Below, in pieces: positions 33,487 through 43,129 of a stretch of 64,000 nucleotides of DNA. The DNA lies in contig NZ_JACJFN010000004.1 in the NCBI RefSeq assembly GCF_014164785.1, positions 470,582 through 534,581 on the forward strand, written 5' to 3'. How positions within the stretch are numbered: position 1 is the stretch's first letter; every line of letters starts with the position of its first letter. The position numbers and the translations under genes are program-made. The notes beneath the pieces are model-generated. The model worked only from the letters and a program-made list of their open reading frames with translations, had not been told where the DNA came from and did no database searches. Origin of the DNA: Aquipseudomonas guryensis (lineage in GTDB: Bacteria > Pseudomonadota > Gammaproteobacteria > Pseudomonadales > Pseudomonadaceae).

Positions 33487-33626
33487 GAGGGTATTTGCAA
33501 AAGTAGCGAGCGATGGCCAGGCAAGGCGAAATCAGCCGAGAAAGCGGAGTGTACGAGTAGTACATGAGCATTTTGAGGCGGATTTCAACGCAGCTTGGTC
33601 GAGCGCAGTAATTTGCAAACACCCTC
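33487..33626. repeat. 140-bp MITE-like element between catC and catA
   Basis: Ends are 15-base inverted repeats with one mismatch (33487-33501 and 33612-33626: GAGGGTATTTGCAAA against its complement). It starts at the catC stop codon's edge and ends 34 bases before catA. No coding potential. It resembles dispersed non-autonomous elements seen in Pseudomonas genomes; target-site duplication is not obvious. Confidence 0.65.
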
Positions 33627-33659
33627 GAAGCCCCGACAACAACAAGCGAGGAAATACTC

Positions 33660-34601
33660 ATGACCGTCAAAGTTAGCCACACTGCCGAAGTCCAGGACCT
33701 GTTCAAGGAGGCCAGCGGCCTCAACAACGACCAGGGCAGCCCGCGCCTCAAGCAGCTCACCCTGCGCATCATCAGCGACATCGCCAGGATCGTCGAAGAC
33801 CTGGAGGTCAGCGACGACGAGTTCTGGAAGGCGGTGGACTACCTCAACCGCCTAGGCGGGCGCAACGAAGCCGGCCTGCTGGCGGCTGGCCTGGGCATCG
33901 AGCACTTCCTCGACCTGCTGCAGGACGCCAAGGATGCCCAGGTCGGCCTCAGTGGCGGCACCCCGCGCACCATCGAAGGTCCGCTGTACGTCGCCGGCGC
34001 CCCGGTCTGCGAAGGCGAGGCGCGGATGGACGACGGCACTGAGCTGGACCAGGCCACCGTGATGTTCCTCGAAGGCGTGGTGCGCGACACCGATGGCCAG
34101 CCGGTGGCCGGTGCCGTGGTCGACCTGTGGCATGCCAACACCCAGGGCAACTACTCCTACTTCGACAAGAGCCAGAGCGCCTACAACCTGCGTCGGCGCA
34201 TCGTCACCGACGCCGAGGGCCGCTACCGCGCCCGCAGTATCGTGCCGTGCGGCTACGGCTGCGCCCCGGACGGTCCGACCCAGGAATGCCTGGACCTGCT
34301 CGGCCGCCATGGCCAGCGCCCGGCGCATATCCACTTCTTCATCTCCGCGCCGGCTTATCGTCACCTGACCACCCAGATCAACCTGGCGGGTGAGAAGTAC
34401 CTGTGGGACGACTTCGCCTACGCCACCCGCGACGGCCTTGTCGGCGATATCCAGTTTGTCGAAGACGCCGCCGCCGCGCGCGACCGTGGCCTCGACGGCA
34501 ACCGCTTCGCCACCCTGGAGTTCAACTTCCAGCTGCAGAAGGCCCCGGCTCCGACCGCCGAGCAGCGCAGCGCCCGCCCGCGTGCACTGCAGGACGCTTA
34601 A
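33660..34601 (+). CDS. catA: catechol 1,2-dioxygenase
   Basis: 313 residues, intradiol ring-cleavage enzyme with an N-terminal helical linker domain (1-105) and a catalytic domain. Non-heme Fe(III) ligands: Tyr in N-Y-S-Y-F-D near 162, Tyr in V-P-C-G-Y-G-C-A-P-D-G-P-T near 199, and the two His in R-P-A-H-I-H-F-F near 222-226. It cleaves catechol to cis,cis-muconate. A GAGG site is upstream. It is separated from catC by the inserted repeat, so co-transcription depends on readthrough of that element. Confidence 0.97.
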   Translation: MTVKVSHTAEVQDLFKEASGLNNDQGSPRLKQLTLRIISDIARIVEDLEVSDDEFWKAVDYLNRLGGRNEAGLLAAGLGIEHFLDLLQDAKDAQVGLSGGTPRTIEGPLYVAGAPVCEGEARMDDGTELDQATVMFLEGVVRDTDGQPVAGAVVDLWHANTQGNYSYFDKSQSAYNLRRRIVTDAEGRYRARSIVPCGYGCAPDGPTQECLDLLGRHGQRPAHIHFFISAPAYRHLTTQINLAGEKYLWDDFAYATRDGLVGDIQFVEDAAAARDRGLDGNRFATLEFNFQLQKAPAPTAEQRSARPRALQDA

Positions 34602-34616
34602 GCACTCGACGCTTTA

Positions 34617-34723
34617 GCCCCCTCTCCCGTTTACGGGAGAGGGCTGGGGAGAGGGCTGGGCAGGCAACTCGGTGCTGCTTGTCTCCCTCTCCCCCGACCC
34701 CTCTCCCATGAATGGGCGAGGGG
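34617..34723. repeat. paired-hairpin CCCTCTCCC repeat, copy 2
   Basis: First hairpin: 11-base perfect stem with TT loop (34620-34643). Second hairpin: 34698-34723, CCCCTCTCCCAT pairing with ATGGGCGAGGGG (one mismatch). The first resembles 12774-12799 in sequence and loop size. It lies between catA and benE and could act as a partial terminator. Confidence 0.6.
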
Positions 34724-34820
34724 AGCAAAGCGCCCGTGCGCTGATATGAGCCGTACCGTCACTTCTCCCTTTGAGTGGGTGGCTCATAACAAACAACAAG
34801 AGCGTTTCCAAAGGAACGCC

Positions 34821-36047
34821 ATGTTTACCTTGCGAGGGACCATGAAAGCCCTGCTCAACGACTTCAGCCTGCCCGCCCTGGTGGCCGGGCTGCTCGCCAC
34901 CACCATCTCCTACGCCGGGCCGCTGGTGCTGATCTTCCATGCCGCGGAAAGCGCCGGCCTGTCGCAGGCGCTGCTGTCGTCCTGGGTCTGGGCCATCTCC
35001 ATCGGCAGTGGCGCGCTGGGCCTCTTGCTCAGCCTGCGCTACCGCACGCCGGTGGTGATCGCCTGGTCGATCCCCGGCAGCGCGCTGCTGGTCGGCGCCT
35101 TGCCCGAGCTGGGCCTGAACCAGGCCATCGGCGCCTACCTGGTGGCCAACCTGATCCTGCTGCTGATCGCCCTGAGCGGCAGCTTCGACCGGCTGATCGC
35201 CCGGCTGCCCGGCTCCATCGCCGCCGGCCTGCAGGCAGGCATCCTGTTCGCCTTCGGCATCGAGGTGTTCAAGGCGCTGCCCGAACAGCCACTGCTGATC
35301 GTCAGCATGTTCGTCACCTACCTGCTGCTGCGTCGCAAGGCGCCACGCTACGCGGTGGCCGGCGTCTTGCTCGTGGGCGCTGCGCTGACCCTGCTCGGTG
35401 GTCAGCTGTGCAGCGAGGCGCTGGTGCTGCAGCTGGCCACGCCGCAGTGGATCGCCCCGGAGTTCAGCCTGGCCGCCACCCTCAACCTGGCGCTGCCCCT
35501 GGTGCTGGTGGCGCTCACCGGGCAGTTCATGCCGGGCATGGCGGTGCTGCGCAATGCCGGCTACGCCACCCCGGCCAGCCCGATTATCGGCGCCAGTGCC
35601 CTGGGTGGCGCGCTGCTGGCGCCGTTCGGCTGCCACGGCCTGAACCTGGCGGCGGTCACCGCCAGCCTGTGTACCGGCCGTGAGGCCCACGAGGACCCCG
35701 AGCGGCGCTACGTGGCCGCGGTGGTCGGCAGCCTGGCTTACCTGGCGCTGGGCATCGGCGGCGCCACCCTGGTATCGCTGTTCGCCGCCTTTCCCGCGGC
35801 GCTGATCGCCGCCTTGGCCGGGCTGGCGCTGTACGGCGCGTTCAGCGAGGCGCTGGCGCGCAGCCTGAACGAGACCGCCGAGCGTGACGCCGGACTGTTC
35901 ACCTTTCTGGTGACAGCCTCCGGGGTGAGTTTCCTCGGCCTGTCGGCGGCCTTCTGGGGCCTGCTGTTCGGCCTCGGCGCGCATCTGCTGCTGCGCCTGC
36001 GCCGGACGCCAATACCGGCGCCGCGCGCCGCGCCCGCGCGCGACTGA
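34821..36047 (+). CDS. benE: benzoate membrane transporter BenE
   Basis: 408 residues, about twelve hydrophobic helices. The BenE family start D-F-S-L-P-A-L-V-A-G-L-L-A-T-T-I-S-Y-A-G-P-L appears near residue 12, with Y-R-T-P-V-V-I-A-W-S-I-P-G-S-A-L-L near 75 and G-C-H-G-L-N-L-A-A-V-T-A near 270. It is a proton-linked benzoate importer, a second route beside BenK. The ATG at 34821 has AAGGA five bases upstream; an ATG at 34842 is a possible alternative. The end is arginine/proline-rich and cytoplasmic. Confidence 0.92.
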   Translation: MFTLRGTMKALLNDFSLPALVAGLLATTISYAGPLVLIFHAAESAGLSQALLSSWVWAISIGSGALGLLLSLRYRTPVVIAWSIPGSALLVGALPELGLNQAIGAYLVANLILLLIALSGSFDRLIARLPGSIAAGLQAGILFAFGIEVFKALPEQPLLIVSMFVTYLLLRRKAPRYAVAGVLLVGAALTLLGGQLCSEALVLQLATPQWIAPEFSLAATLNLALPLVLVALTGQFMPGMAVLRNAGYATPASPIIGASALGGALLAPFGCHGLNLAAVTASLCTGREAHEDPERRYVAAVVGSLAYLALGIGGATLVSLFAAFPAALIAALAGLALYGAFSEALARSLNETAERDAGLFTFLVTASGVSFLGLSAAFWGLLFGLGAHLLLRLRRTPIPAPRAAPARD

Positions 36048-36136
36048 CGCAAGCCCTGATCCACCCCCGCAACCGGCCGCCCCGAGGCTGCCGGGCGGAT
36101 TCCTGCAACCTCGATAACAACAAGAGCACCACGACG

Positions 36137-37417
36137 ATGATGCACACCCCACGCCTTTGCCTGCTGTCCACCGCCATTGCCGCCTGCCTGCCGAGCCTGA
36201 GCCCGGCCGGCGAGGGCGGCTTCATCGAAGACACCACTGCCAGCCTCACGGCGCGCAACTACTACTTCAGCCGCGACTTCTCCGACATAGTCGGGCCGAA
36301 CCAGCAGTCCAAGGCGGAGGAGTGGGCCCAGGGCTTTATCCTCAACTTCAAGTCCGGCTATACCGAGGGTCCGCTGGGCTTCGGCGTGGACGCCATCGGC
36401 CTGCTCGGCATCAAGCTCGACAGCGGCCGTGGGCGGGTCAACAGCGGCCTGCTGCCGGTGCAGGACGACGGCGAGGCGGCCGACGAATACAGTCGCTTGG
36501 GCGTGACCGGCAAGGTGCGCCTGTCCAAGACCGAGCTGAAGGTCGGCGATCTGCAGCCGAACCTGCCGGTGCTGGCGTTCTCCGATATCCGCCTGCTGCC
36601 GCCCAGCTACCAGGGCGTGAACCTGACATCCAGCGAGATCGCCGGGCTGACCCTGCAGGCCGGCCACCTCAACTCCACCAGCCTGCGCAACGAGGCCGGC
36701 GACGACCAGATGATCGCCATGCTCGGCCACCTGCCGCAGCGCGGCGCGGTCAGCGATGCCTTCAACTATGCCGGCGGCGACTACGCCTTCAATGCCGCGC
36801 GCAGCACCGCCAGCGCCTGGTACGGCCAGTTGGAAGACATCTACAACCAGCGCTTCCTCGGCCTCAAGCACAGCCAGCCGCTGGGCGCCTGGACCCTCGG
36901 CGCCAACCTCGGCTACTACGACGCCCAGGAAGACGGCGACCGCCTGCTCGGCGACATCGACAACCAGGCGTTCTTCTCCCTGCTGTCGGCCAAGCACGGC
37001 GGTCACACCGTCTACCTCGGCTACCAGGCCATGTACGGCGACAACGCCTTCCCGCGGGTGTTCGCCAACATCGCGCCGCTGGGCAACGAGGTGCCGACCT
37101 ACGAGTTCGCCTCGGCCGACGAGCGTTCCTGGCAGGTGCGCTACGACTACGACTTCAGCGCCCTGGGCGTGCCGGGGTTGATCGCCGGGGTGCGTTATAT
37201 CCAGGGCGACAATGTCGATGCCCAGGCCACCAACCGTGGCGGTCCGCAGTATGAGGGCAAGGACTTCGAGCGTGACCTGGATATTGGCTACACGGTGCAG
37301 AGCGGCGCGCTGAAGGGCCTCGGCGTGCGCGTGCGCAACGTCACCGCACGCTCCAACTACCGCAGCGACATCGACGAGAACCGACTGATCTTTAACTACA
37401 GCTGGAACCTGCTTTGA
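36137..37417 (+). CDS. benF: OprD-family porin, BenF-like
   Basis: 426 residues. A signal peptide (cut near residue 23) leads an OprD-type barrel: E-D-T-T-A-S-L-T-A-R-N-Y-Y-F-S-R-D-F near residue 31 and E-W-A-Q-G-F-I-L-N-F-K-S-G-Y-T-E-G near 62 are family hallmarks, and the protein ends F-N-Y-S-W-N-L-L. It lacks one usual feature, a Phe at the very end, but Leu is tolerated. OprD proteins bring in aromatic acids and amino acids; position after benE supports benzoate. A hairpin lies just after the stop. Confidence 0.9.
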   Translation: MMHTPRLCLLSTAIAACLPSLSPAGEGGFIEDTTASLTARNYYFSRDFSDIVGPNQQSKAEEWAQGFILNFKSGYTEGPLGFGVDAIGLLGIKLDSGRGRVNSGLLPVQDDGEAADEYSRLGVTGKVRLSKTELKVGDLQPNLPVLAFSDIRLLPPSYQGVNLTSSEIAGLTLQAGHLNSTSLRNEAGDDQMIAMLGHLPQRGAVSDAFNYAGGDYAFNAARSTASAWYGQLEDIYNQRFLGLKHSQPLGAWTLGANLGYYDAQEDGDRLLGDIDNQAFFSLLSAKHGGHTVYLGYQAMYGDNAFPRVFANIAPLGNEVPTYEFASADERSWQVRYDYDFSALGVPGLIAGVRYIQGDNVDAQATNRGGPQYEGKDFERDLDIGYTVQSGALKGLGVRVRNVTARSNYRSDIDENRLIFNYSWNLL

Positions 37418-37426
37418 GGTGAGGGC

Positions 37427-37447
37427 GGCCGGACCTGGGGTCCGGCC
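37427..37447. terminator. hairpin after the porin gene
   Basis: GGCCGGACC and GGTCCGGCC pair perfectly around TGG. No T run follows, so termination, if any, may be weak. It separates the ben/cat run from the pca genes. Confidence 0.5.
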
Positions 37448-37495
37448 AGCCAGGCACCTAGGCCTGACGCCCTTGGCTGAAAAATACACAGAGCT

Positions 37496-37530
37496 GTTCG
37501 ATTATCGAACCAATAGTCGATTATCGGATT
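37496..37530. promoter_or_regulatory. paired PcaR-type sites upstream of pcaI
   Basis: CGATTATCG occurs at 37499-37507, inside the palindrome GTTCGATTATCGAAC, and again at 37518-37526; the centres are 19 bases apart, the same spacing as at pcaR. The pcaI start is 74 bases downstream. Confidence 0.75.
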
Positions 37531-37603
37531 GTTTGGTCACAGGCCCGGCGCTAACTTCTATTCACCGGCGTGCCTGCGCCACGTAAACCACACGAGAACT
37601 CCC

Positions 37604-38452
37604 ATGGCTGAAATCCTCTCCCTGCGCGAAGCCATTCAGCGCTTCGTTCACGACGGCGACAGCATCGCCCTCGAAGGCTTCACCCACTTGATCCCGACTG
37701 CCGCGGCCCATGAAATCATCCGTCAGGGGCGCAAGGATCTGACCCTCAACCGCATGACCCCGGACCTGGTCTATGACCTGCTGATCGGCGCCGGCTGCGC
37801 GAAGAAGCTGGTGTTCTCCTGGGGCGGCAACCCCGGCGTGGGTTCGCTGCACCGCCTGCGCGACGCGGTGGAGAAGGGCTGGCCGCATGCCCTGGAGATC
37901 GAGGAACACAGCCACGCCGATATGGCCAACGCCTATGTGGCCGGCGCCTCGGGTTTGCCGTTCGCCGTGCTGCGCGCCTACGCCGGCTCAGACCTGCCCA
38001 AGGTCAACCCGCTGATCAAGAGCGTTACCTGTCCGTTCACCGGCGAGAAGCTGGCCGCCGTGCCCAGCGTGCGCCCGGACGTCACCGTGATCCACGCGCA
38101 GAAGGCCGACCGCAAGGGCAATGTGCTGATCCAGGGCATCCTCGGCGTGCAGAAGGAAGCTGCCCTGGCCGCCAAGCGCTGCATCGTCACAGTTGAGGAG
38201 ATCGTCGACGAGCTCAATGCGCCGATGAACGCCTGCGTGCTGCCGGGCTGGGTGCTGAGCGCCGTGTGTCTGGTGCCGGGCGGCGCGCATCCGTCCTATG
38301 CCCACGGCTACTACGAGCGCGACAACCGCTTCTACCAGGCCTGGGACCCGATTGCCCGCGACCGCGACCGCTTCACTGCCTGGATCGACACCTATATCCG
38401 TGGCACTGCCGATTTCGCCGCCTACCAAGCCAAGCTCGCGGAGGCCAACTGA
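37604..38452 (+). CDS. pcaI: 3-oxoadipate CoA-transferase subunit A (long CatI type)
   Basis: 282 residues, CoA-transferase family I, alpha subunit. Motifs: D-S-I-A-L-E-G-F-T-H near residue 21, C-A-K-K-L-V-F-S-W-G-G-N near 66 and V-T-V-I-H-A-Q-K-A-D near 163. With PcaJ it moves CoA from succinyl-CoA to beta-ketoadipate. It is longer than the 231-residue PcaI of P. putida and resembles the CatI/CatJ pair type (PA0226/PA0227 in P. aeruginosa, from memory). The start at 37604 lies after a 74-base leader with PcaR-type sites; its stop overlaps the pcaJ start by one base. Confidence 0.92.
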   Translation: MAEILSLREAIQRFVHDGDSIALEGFTHLIPTAAAHEIIRQGRKDLTLNRMTPDLVYDLLIGAGCAKKLVFSWGGNPGVGSLHRLRDAVEKGWPHALEIEEHSHADMANAYVAGASGLPFAVLRAYAGSDLPKVNPLIKSVTCPFTGEKLAAVPSVRPDVTVIHAQKADRKGNVLIQGILGVQKEAALAAKRCIVTVEEIVDELNAPMNACVLPGWVLSAVCLVPGGAHPSYAHGYYERDNRFYQAWDPIARDRDRFTAWIDTYIRGTADFAAYQAKLAEAN

Positions 38453-39230
38453 TGAGCGCCTACAGCACCAATGAAATGATGACCGTGGCTGCCTCGCGCC
38501 GTCTCGGCAACAGCGATGTGACTTTCGTCGGCATCGGCCTGCCGTCCAAGGCGGCCAACCTGGCGCGCCTGACCCACGCCCCAGACGTGACCCTGATCTA
38601 CGAATCCGGCCCGATCGGCGCCAAGCCCAGCGTGCTGCCGCTGTCCATCGGTGACGGTGAACTGGCCGAGACCGCCGACACCGTGGTGCCCACTGGCGAG
38701 ATCTTCCGCTACTGGCTGCAGGGCGGGCGTATCGACGTCGGCTTTCTCGGCGCGGCCCAGGTCGACAGGTTCGGCAACATCAACACCACGGTTATCGGCG
38801 ACTACCACAACCCGAAAGTGCGCCTGCCGGGTGCCGGCGGCGCGCCGGAGATCGCCGGTTCGGCGAAGAAGGTGTTCATCATCCTCAAGCAGGGCCACCG
38901 TACCTTCGTCGACAAGCTGGCCTTCATCACCTCGGTCGGCCATGGCGAAGGCGGCGAGCATCGCCAGCAGCTGGGCCTGCCCGGTGCCGGCCCGGTGGCG
39001 ATCATCACCGACCTGTGCATCATGGAGCCGGAAGCCGGCAGCAAGGAATTCGTGGTCACCTCGATCCACCCGGGCGTAAGCCGCGAGCAGATCATCGCCG
39101 CCACCGGCTGGCCGATCCGCTTCGCCGCGCAGGTGGCCGAGACCTCGGCGCCCGAGGCCTTTGAGCTGGAAGCGCTGCGCGCCCTGGAAGCACGTACCGC
39201 CGCCGCCCACGGCCAGGCTGGGGGTGATGA

Positions 39231-39234
<4 letters not shown>
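38452..39234 (+). CDS. pcaJ: 3-oxoadipate CoA-transferase subunit B (long CatJ type)
   Basis: 260 residues, beta subunit of the CoA-transferase. The nucleophilic Glu lies in L-I-Y-E-S-G-P-I-G near residue 51, the SENG-equivalent in this long type; G-F-L-G-A-A-Q-V-D-R-F-G-N near 102 and C-I-M-E-P-E near 188 are also family features. ATG overlaps the pcaI stop (TGATG), and its own stop overlaps the pcaF start by four bases, so the three are translated as one unit. The heterodimer activates beta-ketoadipate. Confidence 0.92.
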
Positions 39235-40436
<1,202 letters not shown>

Positions 40437-40449
40437 AGAGGAAAACGAC

Positions 40450-41238
40450 GTGCCTGTGATTGCTCTTGCTGATGGCGACCTGAACTACCAGCTCGATGGC
40501 CCGGCCGGTGCGCCGGTGCTGGTGCTGTCCAACTCCCTGGGCACCGACCTGCATATGTGGGATGCCCAGGTGCCTGCCTTCAGTCAGCATTTTCGTGTGC
40601 TGCGCTACGACACCCGCGGCCATGGCCAGTCGCTGGTAACGCCCGGCCCTTACAACATCGAGCAACTGGGCCGCGATGTGCTGGCCCTGGCTGATGCCCT
40701 GGATATCCAGGCGTTCAGCTTCTGTGGCCTGTCCATGGGCGGCCTGATCGGCCAGTGGCTGGCGATCAACGCACTGCAGCGCATCCAGCGCCTGGTGCTG
40801 TGCAACACCGCGGCGAAGATCGGCAGCCCGGAAGTGTGGAACCCGCGTATCGACACTGTAATGCGTGACGGCCAGACGGCCATGCAGGCGCTACGTGATG
40901 CCTCCATCGCCCGCTGGTTTACTCCGGAGTTTGTTGCGGCCGAGCCGGCCAAGGTGGAGTCGGTGGTCGGCATGCTCGCCGCTACCTCGCCCCAGGGCTA
41001 TGCCGCCAACTGCGCGGCGGTGCGCGATGCCGATTTCCGTGAGCAGGTCGCGACGATCACGGCACCGACCCTGATCGTCTGCGGCACGGCCGATGTGGTG
41101 ACTACGCTGGAGCACGGGCGCTTCCTGCAGGCGCATATCCGTGGCGCCGAGTTGGTCGAGTTCCATGCTGCGCATTTGTCCAACGTCGAGGTTGGCGAGC
41201 GGTTCACCCACCAGGTGCTCGACTTCCTGGCCGCATGA
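40450..41238 (+). CDS. pcaD: 3-oxoadipate enol-lactonase
   Basis: 262 residues, alpha/beta hydrolase. Nucleophile S95 in F-C-G-L-S-M-G-G, catalytic Asp in C-G-T-A-D-V-V-T near 214 and His in F-H-A-A-H-L-S-N-V near 243; R-Y-D-T-R-G-H-G-Q-S near 52 is the PcaD signature. It hydrolyses the enol-lactone made by CatC to beta-ketoadipate. GTG start with AGAGGA seven bases upstream, 13 bases after pcaF. Placed at the end of the pcaIJF unit, it fills the one step between the cat and pca enzymes. Confidence 0.94.
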   Translation: MPVIALADGDLNYQLDGPAGAPVLVLSNSLGTDLHMWDAQVPAFSQHFRVLRYDTRGHGQSLVTPGPYNIEQLGRDVLALADALDIQAFSFCGLSMGGLIGQWLAINALQRIQRLVLCNTAAKIGSPEVWNPRIDTVMRDGQTAMQALRDASIARWFTPEFVAAEPAKVESVVGMLAATSPQGYAANCAAVRDADFREQVATITAPTLIVCGTADVVTTLEHGRFLQAHIRGAELVEFHAAHLSNVEVGERFTHQVLDFLAA

Positions 41239-41541
41239 GCAATCCTGCCGGGGCAGCGGTGGCTTTTCAGGGCTGTGCGGGTTTGCTGCGGTAAGAGCGG
41301 ATCGTCACGGTTCGGTCCTGGGCTTGAGTTGCTCTGGCTGCAAGTCCCGCATAGCCTGCAAGCGGCCCTGACGTTACTCACCGCGCAGCAGCCCGAGCGC
41401 GAGCTGCGGGAGGCCAGGCTCCAGCTGAGTTCAGCCGAACCCGAGCTCCTGGTGCATGCCGCTATTGCTGTTCAATCGGGGCATAGGTGTGCACTACAGG
41501 CCCGTACATGGATGCTTGGTGCTCATGGCGCACCCAACAAA
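41239..41541. other. gap between pcaD and the puuB terminator, no gene called
   Basis: A plus-strand reading of about 75 residues (L-E-L-L-W-L-Q-V-P-H-S-L-Q-A-A-L, then Q-P-E-R-E-L-R-E-A-R-L-Q-L) looks somewhat protein-like but has no good start or ribosome site, and runs into the terminator. It could be a gene remnant. No other structure seen. Confidence 0.4.
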
Positions 41542-41570
41542 AAGGCCCGAAACGGAGCGTTTCGGGCCTT
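41542..41570 (-). terminator. intrinsic terminator of the puuB-like gene
   Basis: AAGGCCCGAAACG and CGTTTCGGGCCTT pair around GAG. Read on the minus strand it is followed by TTTTTGTT, so it serves the gene ending at 41585. Confidence 0.9.
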
Positions 41571-41584
41571 GATCACAGCACGTA

Positions 41585-42868
41585 TCAGATACCGAACTTG
41601 TCACGCAGGGTGTAGTACCAGGCGCCGATGGCACTGAACGGGACCTGGAACAGACGACCACCCGGGAACGGGTAGTGCGGCAGGTCGGCGAAGGCGTCGA
41701 AGCGCTCGGCTTGGCCGCGCAGCATTTCCGCCAGCACCTTGCCGGCCAGGTGGGTGTAGGTCACGCCGTGGCCGCTGCAACCTTGCGAGTAGTAGATGTT
41801 GTCGCCGATGCGGCCGACCTGCGGCAGGCGCGACAGGGTCAGCAGGAAGTTGCCGGTCCAGGCGTAGTCGATCTTCACGTTTTTCAGCTGCGGGAAGGTC
41901 TTGAGCAGCTTCGGACGGATAATTGCCTCGATGTTCGCCGGATCGCGGGCACCGTAGACCACGCCGCCACCGAAGATCAGGCGTTTGTCGCCGGACAGAC
42001 GATAGTAGTCGAGCAGATAATTGCAGTCCTCGACGCAGTAGTCCTGCGGCAACAGGCTCTTGGCCACGTCATCGGCCAGCGGCTCGGTGGTGATCACCTG
42101 GGTGCCACATGGCATCGACTTGGCTGACAGCTCCGGCAGCAGGTTGCCCAGGTAGGCGTTACCGGCAACCACCACGAACTTGGCTTTGACACGGCCGTTC
42201 GGGGTGTGCACCACCGGGTTGGCGCCACGCTCGACGCGAATGGCTGGCGATTGTTCGTGGATCACGCCGCCCAGCGACTCGACCGCAGCGGCTTCACCGA
42301 GGGCCAGGTTGAGCGGGTGGATATGGCCGCCGCTCATGTCGAGCATGCCGCCAACATAAGCGTCGGTGCCGACCACTTCGCGGATGCGCTTGGCGTCCAT
42401 CAGTTCCAGCTGGGTATGGCCGTAGCGCTCCCACAGCTTCTTCTGCGACTCCAGGTGCTTCATGTGCTTGGGCGTGTTGGCAGCGAAGACGCCACCGTCC
42501 TTCAGGTCGCACTGGATGTTGTACTTGGCGATGCGCTCACGAATGATGCGGCCGCCTTCGAAGGCCATCTGGCCGAGCAACTGTGCCTGCTTGGGGCCGA
42601 CAGTGCGCTCGATCACGTCGATATCGCGGCTATAGCTGTTGACGATCTGCCCGCCGTTACGCCCGGATGCGCCGAAGCCGACTTTGGCGGCTTCCAGTAC
42701 GGTCACTTTGAAGCCGTTCTCCAGCAAGAACAGCGCAGTCGACAGACCGGTGTAGCCGGCACCGATGATGCACACATCGGTTTCCGTCTCGCCTTGCAGT
42801 TCTGGGCGTGCAGGAACCGGATTGGCGGAAGCGGCGTAGTAGGACTGGGGGTAGGGGGTGTGCGTCAT
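41585..42868 (-). CDS. puuB: FAD-dependent oxidoreductase, gamma-glutamylputrescine oxidase-like
   Basis: 427 residues, DAO family. The N-terminal Y-P-Q-S-Y-Y-A-A-S-A is followed by the FAD motif C-I-I-G-A-G-Y-T-G-L-S-T near 33 and G-F-G-A-S-G-R-N-G-G-Q near 64, both typical of PuuB/PauB oxidases. R-L-P-Q-V-G-R near 362 and Y-S-Q-G-C-S-G-H-G-V near 375 complete the fold. The likely reaction is oxidation of gamma-glutamyl-putrescine (or a related polyamine derivative) to the aldehyde with H2O2 release. No other polyamine-pathway gene is adjacent, so substrate is inferred from family only. Confidence 0.85.
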   Translation of the reverse strand: MTHTPYPQSYYAASANPVPARPELQGETETDVCIIGAGYTGLSTALFLLENGFKVTVLEAAKVGFGASGRNGGQIVNSYSRDIDVIERTVGPKQAQLLGQMAFEGGRIIRERIAKYNIQCDLKDGGVFAANTPKHMKHLESQKKLWERYGHTQLELMDAKRIREVVGTDAYVGGMLDMSGGHIHPLNLALGEAAAVESLGGVIHEQSPAIRVERGANPVVHTPNGRVKAKFVVVAGNAYLGNLLPELSAKSMPCGTQVITTEPLADDVAKSLLPQDYCVEDCNYLLDYYRLSGDKRLIFGGGVVYGARDPANIEAIIRPKLLKTFPQLKNVKIDYAWTGNFLLTLSRLPQVGRIGDNIYYSQGCSGHGVTYTHLAGKVLAEMLRGQAERFDAFADLPHYPFPGGRLFQVPFSAIGAWYYTLRDKFGI

Positions 42869-43011
42869 ATTGGAACCTTTGTTCTTTATTTTTTACGAAT
42901 GAGGGGATGCTACTCGACTTGAAAATGCCCGGCTAGCCTCTGTGCAAAATTTTTAACGTTTCGTGTCAAAGACAAAAAAGCCACTTTTTCAGCTACTTAG
43001 CTGAAAAGGTG

Positions 43012-43039
43012 TTGACAGTCATGCGCTTATCCGTAAAAT
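43012..43039 (+). promoter_or_regulatory. sigma70 promoter of tRNA-Val
   Basis: TTGACA at 43012-43017 and TAAAAT at 43034-43039 with a 16-base spacer; the tRNA begins 13 bases later. A GC-rich stretch (gcgcgg) follows the -10, as expected for stringently controlled RNA genes. Confidence 0.8.
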
Positions 43040-43052
43040 GCGCGGCCATTGC

Positions 43053-43129
43053 AGGCACATAGCTCAGTTGGTTAGAGCACCACCTTGACATGGTGGGGGT
43101 CGTTGGTTCGAATCCAATTGTGCCTACCA
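43053..43129 (+). tRNA. tRNA-Val (anticodon GAC)
   Basis: 77 bases with encoded CCA. Acceptor arms AGGCACA and TGTGCCT pair, the D arm has AGCTCAGTTGGTTAGAGC, the anticodon stem CCACC/GGTGG encloses TTGACAT with GAC at 43087-43089, and the T loop is TTCGAAT. Confidence 0.97.

Noticed and set aside
33487..33626. Small ORFs inside the catC-catA repeat
   Set aside because: The element has terminal inverted repeats and no start/ribosome site; better explained as a non-coding MITE-like sequence.
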